Position numbers and translations under genes: made by a program
The notes under the pieces: model-generated
The model's input: only the letters and a program-made list of their open reading frames with translations
Told to the model about the DNA's origin: nothing
Database searches by the model: none
Origin: a virus
Length of the DNA stretch: 25,471 bases
Virus record (IMG/VR): IMGVR_UViG_3300004807_000114
Coordinates: 1-25,471 of that record
Reading direction: 5' to 3' (one strand)
In this document: piece after piece, positions 5,755 through 13,717 of the stretch
How positions within the stretch are numbered: the stretch's first letter is position 1
Layout: each line of letters begins with the position of its first letter

Positions 5755-7559
5755 TTACTTTTTGTTCTTTGTTGTATTCTTTTAACAATGGACTTGACCA
5801 TACCACGACTTAAATTAGGATGTAACATACTTTGTACTGTATCAACATCACCTTCTCTAGCAGCCTTTCTAACATCAGAAGCATGTACACCATCACGACC
5901 AGATGCATCTCTCATGTTATTCTGGTCATGTCTTGTCATAACGTGAATAGATTTGAAGTTGTATCCTCGGCCATTCTTGTCAAACTTTCCATTATACGCA
6001 TGAAGGCTGTTCTTCATTTCTTCAATTCTATCATCACCTAATACAACAGTTGCGTGTCTATATCCTTTTGCATGAAGGTCTGCCAATGCATGAAATATAG
6101 ATGGTGAAGTCTTTGAAGAGGTGTGAAATATACCTCTATGTTCAGGATGAGCTTGTCTTAAAACAGCAACCTTTTCGTTACCTGTCAATGGATTCTTGTC
6201 TTTATCATGTGAATGACTAACGAACACATGAGGGTCTCCACCAATATCATTTGCATGATCAACTACAGCATCAACCAAATGACTGTGTTCTTTATGTGGA
6301 GGAGAGAATCTTCCAAATGTAATAACAGCATGTTTACTTTTGGGTTTATAATTGGTCAGAGATTCTAAGAACATATTTTCCGTAACTGGTTTACGGAAAC
6401 GAGCATTCATATTGAAATTGTTTCTACTGAAATCAGCACGATTGACCAATTTCAATGTATTGATGTTGTGGTGTTCAGGTGAATCGAATGTCCATCCTTC
6501 CGCACCAGTCTGTCTAAATGATCCATCAGCGTTTTCTAGATGATGTGTCACTTTACTGTTAGAATCAGCTTTATTAATCAAATCAACTAAATGATCTTTC
6601 GCTTCTTCTGTTGCTGCATGTAAATTAACACCGTGTTGAATATGTTGACGATTATCACTCAACATTTGTATGTGTTTTTGTTGAGATTCGATTTTCTGTT
6701 TCTTAGCTTTATCAGTTTTTACTTTATCGATACCCTTTTGATGTTGTTCATTAACATGATTAATGAAATCATTGACATTAGGTTTAGAACCTTCCCTGAC
6801 AGTTCTATTGATATAAGTCTTGAAGTGTTCTTTAACATCAGGATGACTCATGAAGTCGAATGCTTCTTTTGGAGTATTGCTTATTGTATTAGATAACTTC
6901 TTCAATACCTTTTTTGTCTGTTCATTCTTTTGAATCTTAGGTGCAGACAGGTCCATGTTATAAACATCTGGATGTTCCTTTACATCACCTGGTTCTAATG
7001 GTTTTCTTTCACCCTTTTCATTGAAAGCTGAGTGCATAGCAACACCAACCTTTGCATTCTTGATTTTTTGTGCTTCTGCATCATCATGAACTTCATTTTT
7101 GATAGTGTTGGGTTTAAAAGAAACACTACCATTCTTTTCCTTTTCTACTTCTTTTGGAGTAAATAAGAACTCACCAGAAATATGGCGATTATTTCCAGAA
7201 ATTTTGTGTGCATTATCAAGTAACTGATGTAATTTATCAGCCAGGCCAGGAGAGTGGCCATGGTTTTTTTCTATGTCTTCGTGTGTGTAATTGATCTTTG
7301 GATCTTTGTTGTCAATGGACTTGGTAGCAATACCTTTTTTACCTTGAACATTGGTAACAATATGAAATGCCAATGAACCATCACCTTTCTTTTGTAATGG
7401 GTGACGGTTATTAGCAGTATCTTGTAATAATTTATGTGCTGCTACAGCACCTTCTTTACCATGATCCAAAAACAATTCTTCTGGGTGTCTATAATGCCCA
7501 CGATAACCACCAAGATTATCGAATACAGATTCCTGTAAATAGAATTTAAAATTTATCAT
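5751..7559 (-). CDS. Bifunctional nucleotidyltransferase: ligase-like N-terminus (DUF6267-like) plus HxGH-type C-terminus, with capsid-targeting-like leader
   Basis: A 602-residue protein, starting at ATG 7559 after AAGGA. The leader MINFKFYLQES has L-Q-E at 8-10. Residues about 50-380 show marks of covalent nucleotidyltransferases (RNA/DNA ligase superfamily): motif I K-G-D-G at 58-61 with Lys58 as candidate nucleophile, GIATKSIDNK at 76-85, SGEFLF at 128-133, EGW at 354-356 and LKLVNR at 369-374. I recall this domain as DUF6267. From about 409 a Rossmann nucleotidyltransferase begins: AVITFGRFSPPHKEH (HKEH replaces the usual HxGH at 422-425) and a late GRDGVHASDVRKAA, similar to the ISxTxxR motif of NadR/cytidylyltransferase enzymes. 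A late promoter precedes it and the kinase gene follows with ATGA coupling. The reaction is unproven. Confidence 0.75.
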   Translation of the reverse strand: MINFKFYLQESVFDNLGGYRGHYRHPEELFLDHGKEGAVAAHKLLQDTANNRHPLQKKGDGSLAFHIVTNVQGKKGIATKSIDNKDPKINYTHEDIEKNHGHSPGLADKLHQLLDNAHKISGNNRHISGEFLFTPKEVEKEKNGSVSFKPNTIKNEVHDDAEAQKIKNAKVGVAMHSAFNEKGERKPLEPGDVKEHPDVYNMDLSAPKIQKNEQTKKVLKKLSNTISNTPKEAFDFMSHPDVKEHFKTYINRTVREGSKPNVNDFINHVNEQHQKGIDKVKTDKAKKQKIESQQKHIQMLSDNRQHIQHGVNLHAATEEAKDHLVDLINKADSNSKVTHHLENADGSFRQTGAEGWTFDSPEHHNINTLKLVNRADFSRNNFNMNARFRKPVTENMFLESLTNYKPKSKHAVITFGRFSPPHKEHSHLVDAVVDHANDIGGDPHVFVSHSHDKDKNPLTGNEKVAVLRQAHPEHRGIFHTSSKTSPSIFHALADLHAKGYRHATVVLGDDRIEEMKNSLHAYNGKFDKNGRGYNFKSIHVMTRHDQNNMRDASGRDGVHASDVRKAAREGDVDTVQSMLHPNLSRGMVKSIVKRIQQRTKSK

Positions 7560-7602
7560 GTATTATCCTTATGAATTGCAACACACTATGGTTGCCTAAA
7601 GG

Positions 7603-7610
7603 TATTTATA
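7603..7610 (-). promoter_or_regulatory. T4-type late promoter TATAAATA
   Basis: The minus strand reads TATAAATA, identical to the T4 late-promoter consensus recognised by the gp55 sigma factor. It overlaps the last codons of the methyltransferase gene and lies 44 bases upstream of ATG 7559. It separates the glycan genes from the head-associated genes and probably starts late transcription of the latter. Confidence 0.75.
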
Positions 7611-8238
7611 TATTCTTTTTTGCTACAACAGTTAGAATATTTGGCCACATATCGACCGGTTTTCTTATTTGATCTTCTTCATTTCCGATATGAATAATAG
7701 AACAATTTGCATCAGTTAGTAGTCCAACCAAACCATGTACATCAAAATGATGAAAATGTTCATTTGGTTTTCTGTGTTTCCAGTTTTTAAATGATCCGAC
7801 ACCCAAGAATTCATGGAACCAAGGAACAGAAATAACAAAATACTTCGCCTTCTTATTATTCAAGAAAGATACCAAGTCTTCCTCTACGATATGTTCTATC
7901 GAATCAAAGAAAGTCATAACATCAACTTCTAGATTATCAATATCACTTACAGAATGTACACCTTCCGGTACAGGATAATCTGAAATATCATATGCATGTG
8001 ATGTGTGACCTTTAGATTGGCAATATCGAATAAATGCACCATTACCATATCCAAAATCACAAATAGAATCAAATTCCTTTACATATTGCTTAACAATATT
8101 GTATCTAATTTCAGACATTGCATCGGATGGAATATTGTTGTAATAATTACAATATTCTATTGAGTATTGGGGACCAATACCAGTTACTTCTGTTTGATAT
8201 AAGTGACCGGCTCTTAAAAATCTATAGTTTTCTTTCAT
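7606..8238 (-). CDS. SAM-dependent class I methyltransferase
   Basis: A 210-residue protein. The AdoMet-binding motif I is at about 58-69 (SICDFGYGNGAF), followed by an acidic strand end (HAYDISD), motif II/III-like FFDSIEHI, and FVISVPWFHEF. HFHHFDVHGL resembles the NxxHxxHF signature of Methyltransf_23 enzymes that act on sugars or quinone-type substrates. The length suits a single-domain methyltransferase. ATG 8238 overlaps the previous stop as ATGA; the ribosome-binding site is weak, so it is likely translationally coupled. As the last gene of the glycan cluster it probably methylates a sugar or glycan intermediate; the exact substrate is not visible. A late promoter for the next block lies across its 3' end. 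Confidence 0.75.
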   Translation of the reverse strand: MKENYRFLRAGHLYQTEVTGIGPQYSIEYCNYYNNIPSDAMSEIRYNIVKQYVKEFDSICDFGYGNGAFIRYCQSKGHTSHAYDISDYPVPEGVHSVSDIDNLEVDVMTFFDSIEHIVEEDLVSFLNNKKAKYFVISVPWFHEFLGVGSFKNWKHRKPNEHFHHFDVHGLVGLLTDANCSIIHIGNEEDQIRKPVDMWPNILTVVAKKNI

Positions 8239-8975
8239 AGTAATCTTTCTAATTCAGTTGCGTGTACCATTTGTGACTTTCTGTTTTTATAGAAATGTTT
8301 TTCAAACACTTTGTCGATATTACAGTTATCCCAAGACACATCATTTCCGTTTCTATACTCTGGTTTCCAGTCTTCGGGTTTCCAGACAATAAATGTTTCT
8401 TTATTAAGTAAATCCGCAATAACAGAAACACCAGTCAGATTTGTGATAAAAGGTTTCGTTGAATTCTTGATAATATAACAATTAGTTAGAATGTCATTGT
8501 TATAATCAATGAATTCAAAGTCAGAAAGATAGGTCAAAATGTTACATTCTCTTCTTCTATCTGTAAATTGACCAGCCCAGCGATCACCAACATAATAGTT
8601 ATCTTTAACTTCAATGTCACAATGGGGGAATTTGATTTCAAAATCATCATCTACTTCAAAATCGGGGTTTAGGTTGTCTCTTATCCAATTTTCATATTTG
8701 CACGTTTCATGTGGACGAATATCAGAATTTACTGTGTGTCTACAGTTCCAAATGTCTAACTGTACCACATTATAATCGATATTGATCTCATTGTCAAGAT
8801 ATACGTTGTCGAACAAATCTTGGTATAAGAAAAATTCTCTTATACCTTTGAATTGTGTCAGTTCATGTTTTATAACTAGATCAAATTTACCTATTTTCTT
8901 ATTTAATCCTGATAATACTGGTAGTGAATTTAACAAATCACCTAAAGAACCAATATGCTTGATATAAAGTTTCAT
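8235..8975 (-). CDS. GT-B glycosyltransferase-like protein (GT9/heptosyltransferase-like)
   Basis: A 246-residue protein. ATG 8975 is chosen because AAGGAG lies five bases upstream; a longer frame up to 8999 would overlap the previous gene. It starts MKLYIKHIGSLGDLLNSLPV, like the first strand and helix of GT9 family ADP-heptose transferases (G-x-x-G-D). The C-terminal half has a second Rossmann-like stretch (FITNLTGVSVIADLLNKETF) matching the GT9 region that places the nucleotide-sugar. It is shorter than typical GT9 enzymes (about 320-350 residues), so it may be a reduced or divergent form. The start is one base after the upstream stop. The sugar and acceptor cannot be told from sequence. 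Confidence 0.55.
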   Translation of the reverse strand: MKLYIKHIGSLGDLLNSLPVLSGLNKKIGKFDLVIKHELTQFKGIREFFLYQDLFDNVYLDNEINIDYNVVQLDIWNCRHTVNSDIRPHETCKYENWIRDNLNPDFEVDDDFEIKFPHCDIEVKDNYYVGDRWAGQFTDRRRECNILTYLSDFEFIDYNNDILTNCYIIKNSTKPFITNLTGVSVIADLLNKETFIVWKPEDWKPEYRNGNDVSWDNCNIDKVFEKHFYKNRKSQMVHATELERLL

Positions 8976-8976
8976 A

Positions 8977-10488
8977 TTACTCCTTAATATCTCTTCCATC
9001 GAAGGCCATTATACCCTCAACATTGATTTTATCGAATTCAATAATGTTGTTGGGATCAATGTATCTTTTGAATACATGTTCCATGTTATTACCTTGATTC
9101 TGTAAATGTTTACCCATGATATCAATAAGTTTCATAAAATCTGTAACATTAGTTTTACACATTGACCAAAATCTACATTCAAAAACAGGATAAGATTGAA
9201 TTGGAGACTTTAAGAACACATATTTTCCGTATGTACTACTATAATCATTCATATCAAAATCATCAGTAAGATAATATCTTCCACTAATCTTAAATACTCT
9301 GTTTAAGTCAAGCATGTTAATATTTCTAGTGACACAAAGTAACATTTTGTATAACATGAATAATTCAGGTAAGCTTCTATCGTAATTGACTGATGCTAGA
9401 TATTCTGGTTTACTTAATTTGCAGATCAATTTATCAATATCATCTTTTTCGTCTCCAGATTCTATCAAGATATTTACCTTTTTCTTTATATCATCAAGAT
9501 ATTCTTTTGCGTCCACCAGAGAAATGTCATTCATAATAATGAATGGATTTTTAATATGTTTTTTAACCGATTCAATTGTTTTTAGTGTTTGTTTATATCG
9601 ATCTTCGATACTCACTTTACCAAAAGTAGTTCCAATAGAAGAAGTTATCAACACAACATTAAACATACTATCTTTCACTATTCTGTAGTATAACTTTTGA
9701 TAGTTTTTACCTTCCATCTTTTCGAACATGTGGATAAAAGGAACATAACTGTCATGTTCAAATACTCTATTATTTTCATCTAATAGAATCTGTTTATTTG
9801 ATGGAATAACTTCGTCACCGTCATAATTAAATGACATAATAGGAAATTCAGTATAACCAATAGGTAAAATTCCTAACTTAGCATATACAATAGCAAAGAT
9901 ACCTTCTTCCGTTCTAGCACCTCTAAAGAATCTCTTGCATCCATAATTATCATAATTCAAGAAAACTTCTCTTGCACTTTCAAAAAATTTATCAGCAAAT
10001 TCACCTTTTTTTACATAAGTTAATCCGCAATGCATAGAAGGAATAGTTTTACCCAGTAACTTGGAAATGTTATTAGATTCACCCCAATGCCAATTTGGAT
10101 CAGCTACTTTATTTCCCATATTGGCAACAGAAAACTTATTCTCTTTCATATAATCCCAAATCTTATTTGGGCTATACTGACACAAAACATCACTATCTAA
10201 GTTAATAGTTTCATCATAGGTTGAATACTTTTCCAGATTCAATCTGATGTATACACAATTTCTTTCAAAATCATTTTGACAATCCAAATACACAGAATCG
10301 TTTATATCTGGTTGAAATATTACTACATCATCAAAAACTTTGAAGTTTTTAGCCATTTCTTCGTCTTGTTTATGAACAAGTATAGAAACAGGTCTAGTTT
10401 CACCCTGCATTCTTAGTGTTCTAACTAAATGATAATTTTCTACAATATATTTTTGACCAAGACCGATCAAAAGATAACCTTGTGACAT
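8977..10488 (-). CDS. Two-domain glycosyltransferase (GT-A with DSD motif)
   Basis: A 503-residue protein with a GAGG ribosome-binding site before ATG 10488. The N-terminal domain (about 1-260) is GT-A, similar in layout to GT8: YLLIGLGQKYIVENY, then ETINLDSDVLC with the metal-binding D-S-D at 98-100, then SMHCGLTYVKKGEFADKFF and an acidic GARTEEGIFAIVYA stretch. A second domain starts near 277 (FNVVLITSSIG) and includes RVFKISGRYYLTDDFDMNDY, which looks like another sugar-transferase-type domain. The fusion suggests two linkages made by one protein, or one catalytic and one acceptor-binding domain. It sits within the tightly packed glycan operon, with 16 bases separating it from the upstream gene. 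Confidence 0.7.
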   Translation of the reverse strand: MSQGYLLIGLGQKYIVENYHLVRTLRMQGETRPVSILVHKQDEEMAKNFKVFDDVVIFQPDINDSVYLDCQNDFERNCVYIRLNLEKYSTYDETINLDSDVLCQYSPNKIWDYMKENKFSVANMGNKVADPNWHWGESNNISKLLGKTIPSMHCGLTYVKKGEFADKFFESAREVFLNYDNYGCKRFFRGARTEEGIFAIVYAKLGILPIGYTEFPIMSFNYDGDEVIPSNKQILLDENNRVFEHDSYVPFIHMFEKMEGKNYQKLYYRIVKDSMFNVVLITSSIGTTFGKVSIEDRYKQTLKTIESVKKHIKNPFIIMNDISLVDAKEYLDDIKKKVNILIESGDEKDDIDKLICKLSKPEYLASVNYDRSLPELFMLYKMLLCVTRNINMLDLNRVFKISGRYYLTDDFDMNDYSSTYGKYVFLKSPIQSYPVFECRFWSMCKTNVTDFMKLIDIMGKHLQNQGNNMEHVFKRYIDPNNIIEFDKINVEGIMAFDGRDIKE

Positions 10489-10504
10489 AATAACCTCGCT
10501 CTTA

Positions 10505-11254
10505 TTAATAGTATTTCTTATAGTGCATGATTACATCGTAATCTGGTCTAAGATCATCAACCAACTTATCATAATCAATATCACTCTTCGGTTTATCATG
10601 CGAACTTCTTGGGAGTTCTGTACACCTAGTATTAACTGTAAAGTCTTTTCCTGCCAACATAAAGAAAATGGTCATGAAACAATCAACCCAACCTATAGTG
10701 GGATAGATATGATCCTGAATAATTCTTCCAGTTGTTCTCATGAACTTTACAACTTCTGGGTAATATTCAATGAATGTTGATACTTTATAAATTGATCCAC
10801 CGCAACCTGCATAGTAGTTTGTCTTTGGATATTTTCCAGAGAATTGATAGATCCAGTCTAAAACTGGTTCTGGAATAAATTCATGTGATTGAACACTCAT
10901 ATGTTCACAGTCATAATCAAACTTTAATGGACGTGTAAGTATAATATCGTCCTCCATCAACATAATATGTGAGGATGGACTTCTTACAGCCGCAATATAG
11001 AATCTACTCAGAAAATCCAACGCATCTTCAATTTTATATCCATGTGGCTGTTGTTGATATCCCAATCTTTTATTACAATGTAAATATTCGCAATTATAAG
11101 TTTTAGCCATTTCCATATAACTATCACAACCATCACAGGCTAATAGAATATATTCTTCTGGATAAATCTTTCTCAATTCGATTAGAGATTGTTCTGTAGC
11201 ATTTCTATAAACGGAAACACTATTAAAAAAACTCAAACTAGCTTCATTCTTCAT
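10505..11254 (-). CDS. Glycosyltransferase, GT-A type (EDD motif)
   Basis: A 249-residue protein from ATG 11254, with AAGG ten bases upstream; a longer in-frame start would run into the previous gene. It has SVSVYRNATEQSLIELRKIY near the start, a strand EEYILLACDGCD, and HIMLMEDDIIL with the metal/nucleotide-sugar-binding E-D-D at 101-103. Later TNYYAGCGGSIYK and DHIYPTIGWVDCF fit acceptor and catalytic loops of GT-A enzymes. No membrane anchor is present, so it is probably cytoplasmic. It is separated by four bases from the previous stop. The donor sugar is unknown. Confidence 0.7.
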   Translation of the reverse strand: MKNEASLSFFNSVSVYRNATEQSLIELRKIYPEEYILLACDGCDSYMEMAKTYNCEYLHCNKRLGYQQQPHGYKIEDALDFLSRFYIAAVRSPSSHIMLMEDDIILTRPLKFDYDCEHMSVQSHEFIPEPVLDWIYQFSGKYPKTNYYAGCGGSIYKVSTFIEYYPEVVKFMRTTGRIIQDHIYPTIGWVDCFMTIFFMLAGKDFTVNTRCTELPRSSHDKPKSDIDYDKLVDDLRPDYDVIMHYKKYY

Positions 11255-11258
11255 TATT

Positions 11259-12083
11259 TTATACCTTGTTGTAATCTTTGAAAATTCTGAACCAATCATC
11301 AGGTGAATTGTAATGCAGTTCAAAATACTGTGGTGCTGATAGATAAGACATTAACAGGAAAGTCTGATCATCATCAGAAAGATTCATACTCAAAGCAAGG
11401 TCTAAATTTAAAAGTACCAGATTATATAATTTCTTCCACATATTGGATCCGGCAACAATATGACAACCTTGAATATAAACATCACCTGTATATACAATAT
11501 CTGCAAAAGTTCTATTCAGATTACCATCAATATCACGCATGTTGAATAGATGAATCTTCTCTTTATCGAAGTCATAGTTCCATTTCAAGTTTTTAGGTAA
11601 AGTTTCCAGGTTACGAACATATCCAAAATCAATCCAAGCTACAAGATCGGTTTTTACAACATCTCTTTCAATTGCATAGTTGAGGTACCAAGACTTTAGT
11701 ATATTAACCAGTACATAATCCGAATGCCAATACTCAATGAGTTGTGGATTTACAATTTTAGAGATATATTCAGGATCATTCATTACCTTTTCAATCTTTT
11801 CTTTATAATGAGATAGATCATCAGGTAAATATGAATCTACAGATATTACAGTTGTCTTATCTCCAAGGCCTTCTGCAATTCTAATATTCCTAACACGATC
11901 CGCAAGATCGTGTGTTGTAAATATGACCATAGGATTTTTGATTTTGGACAAATTCTTGAAAAATTCAAAATAAGTTTCAGTCGAACGATGTTGATAGTGA
12001 GGTAGAATTCTTCCATATTTCATTGCAGGAAGATCACCACGACCAATATCAAAGAAAGCGGTAACGATTGTAATTTCACTCAT
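11259..12083 (-). CDS. HtrL/YibB family protein, probable glycosyltransferase
   Basis: A 274-residue protein. Its start, EITIVTAFFDIGRGD, and the later segments NPMVIFTTHD, LVAWIDFGYVR and YIQGCHIVAGSNMWKKL follow the HtrL_YibB family, found in LPS and capsule gene clusters and related to glycosyltransferases such as WlaTC. Length matches the family. The D-F-G in WIDFG stands where GT-A enzymes carry the DxD motif. Its stop is five bases before the next start, and its own start overlaps the previous stop by eight bases. The membership is fairly clear by eye; the catalytic role is family-level inference. Confidence 0.7.
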   Translation of the reverse strand: MSEITIVTAFFDIGRGDLPAMKYGRILPHYQHRSTETYFEFFKNLSKIKNPMVIFTTHDLADRVRNIRIAEGLGDKTTVISVDSYLPDDLSHYKEKIEKVMNDPEYISKIVNPQLIEYWHSDYVLVNILKSWYLNYAIERDVVKTDLVAWIDFGYVRNLETLPKNLKWNYDFDKEKIHLFNMRDIDGNLNRTFADIVYTGDVYIQGCHIVAGSNMWKKLYNLVLLNLDLALSMNLSDDDQTFLLMSYLSAPQYFELHYNSPDDWFRIFKDYNKV

Positions 12084-12939
12084 ATTTTTTCTCTATAATA
12101 TCTTTCCAGGCTGGTACACGATTATATTGGTGTACCATACAATACTTTTCACCTTTACTGTTATATACATATTCACCATCCCAAATAGGTTCGGGACATA
12201 ACAGATTAGGTCTAAACTTATCTATCTTACTTGGATCCACGGTTGTTCCTGCCTCACAAGCCCAACTAACATCGTGGTTATTAAATTGAGTAATCTGTTT
12301 ATAAGGTTCCAATGAAAGAACAAGATTAACTGCTGCTTGATCGGGTGTAGGATTATGTTGTGCGTTTGTAAGAACCAAAGCCACATTCAACGAAAAATCA
12401 ACAAAGGTATTAAATCTCCCCATCATTGATCCGGCATTATAAATGGATGAATCTTTTACCTTTTCATAGATTTCTGAACCGAAACATTGTTGGAAGTTCT
12501 CATTACCCCAATCTTCATTTTTATACTTCAGTCCTTCTGATTGATACATCAGAGAATAAACGGATAATTGTAGAAAATTTTCATCAATCCATTCGGAAGG
12601 ATTGGTCTGAAATACTACATCAGATATATCTGTGGAAATAACATAACGAATGTCTTTTTGATCCTTGAGGAACTTCCAATAAAAGAAGTGACGTAGAGCA
12701 GGAACTTGGTATGTGATGTTATCTGCAAAATGATAACCATCATTTGTTTTATTTCTTTGTTCGGAAGATAACCAAACTTCAAAACCATTATCGTTTAAAT
12801 GTTTGATTGTTTCATCTTTGATATTAAAAGCGACTACTGCCTTTCTACCAGTGAAACCACTTCTATTAATTGAATTGACCCAGATTTTAAGTTTGTCGTA
12901 ATTATACTCCGATACTGCGCTTATGATCAAGTCTTGCAT
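12076..12939 (-). CDS. Glycosyltransferase-like protein (DxxD, NAG, DQ motifs)
   Basis: A 287-residue protein. It starts DLIISAVSEYNYDKLKIWV, then AVVAFNI; YVISTDISDVVFQTNPSEW carries D104 and D107 in the position of the metal-binding motif; SIYNAGSMMGR, PTPDQAAVN and a C-terminal HQYNRVPAWKD follow the order acceptor loop, catalytic acid, metal-binding histidine seen in several nucleotide-sugar transferases. It starts at ATG 12939, with AGG nine bases upstream, inside the end of the SDR gene: 38 bases overlap in a different frame. No signal peptide. The sugar is not determinable. Confidence 0.7.
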   Translation of the reverse strand: MQDLIISAVSEYNYDKLKIWVNSINRSGFTGRKAVVAFNIKDETIKHLNDNGFEVWLSSEQRNKTNDGYHFADNITYQVPALRHFFYWKFLKDQKDIRYVISTDISDVVFQTNPSEWIDENFLQLSVYSLMYQSEGLKYKNEDWGNENFQQCFGSEIYEKVKDSSIYNAGSMMGRFNTFVDFSLNVALVLTNAQHNPTPDQAAVNLVLSLEPYKQITQFNNHDVSWACEAGTTVDPSKIDKFRPNLLCPEPIWDGEYVYNSKGEKYCMVHQYNRVPAWKDIIEKKYE

Positions 12940-13717
12940 AATATGAACCTATATTTTTAATAATATCTTTGTTTAAAACTTGCGGCCTTTGAATGTCCAA
13001 TACATTATATATTAGATCACTATTGAGAATAAATTGTTCACCTAATTCATTGGATTCTGATTTTACATTTGCTTGGCCATATCCAGTAATCAACCAGTTA
13101 CCAACGTCACCAATCTTTGTGCCATACCCGCTACCAAGATTAAAAATTCCAGTTTCTTTCTTATAACACATAGATGCAATGGCATCAGCAGCATCCATCA
13201 CATATAATAAATCTTTTTGTGTATCAGATGATACAGTATACACTATACCACCGTTTTTGTCAAGAGAATTAAGGAAATAACCCATAAATGAGTTTCTACC
13301 AAGTTCTCTTCCGTACCAATTACTTCCACGAATAATTGTTGATGAATCTCCAAAATATGATTGTATCTTTAATTCAGAGATAACTTTGTTTTCACTATAA
13401 TAATCATATGGTTTTAGTTTAGAATCTTCATAATACTCTTTTAGTTCAGTTGATGAACCATATACTTTTCTTGTGGAGAACATGATGTAATGACATTTAT
13501 TATCATTAGCCCATTTTGCAATCTCAAAATCAACATCATTGTTTACATCATAATAACTTGTTTTTGATAATGGGTTGAGAGCACAATTTAAAACAACATC
13601 ATAATCTTTTAGATCAACATTTTTATAATCTTTGTATGATACTGAAAAGAAATTTGAATGTCTTGATAGGTATTGAGATATAAAACTATTTTTACCTACT
13701 ATTAAGACTTTCGCCAC
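12902..13717 (-). CDS. NAD(P)-dependent SDR epimerase/dehydratase
   Basis: A 271-residue extended short-chain dehydrogenase/reductase. The start is GTG 13717 with GGAGA seven bases upstream. The N-terminal nucleotide-binding strand is KVLIVGKNSFISQYL (a relaxed GxxGxxG), then FSTRKVYG at 80-87 and the catalytic Y107-S-E-N-K111 pair, preceded by a Ser81/Thr82 candidate. GIFNLGSGYGT is the usual substrate-domain loop. Such enzymes make activated sugars such as dTDP- or GDP-sugars, so it likely supplies a donor for the transferases around it. It is a little shorter than typical (about 310). It overlaps the previous gene by 16 bases and the next by 38. Confidence 0.8.
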   Translation of the reverse strand: MAKVLIVGKNSFISQYLSRHSNFFSVSYKDYKNVDLKDYDVVLNCALNPLSKTSYYDVNNDVDFEIAKWANDNKCHYIMFSTRKVYGSSTELKEYYEDSKLKPYDYYSENKVISELKIQSYFGDSSTIIRGSNWYGRELGRNSFMGYFLNSLDKNGGIVYTVSSDTQKDLLYVMDAADAIASMCYKKETGIFNLGSGYGTKIGDVGNWLITGYGQANVKSESNELGEQFILNSDLIYNVLDIQRPQVLNKDIIKNIGSYYARLDHKRSIGV

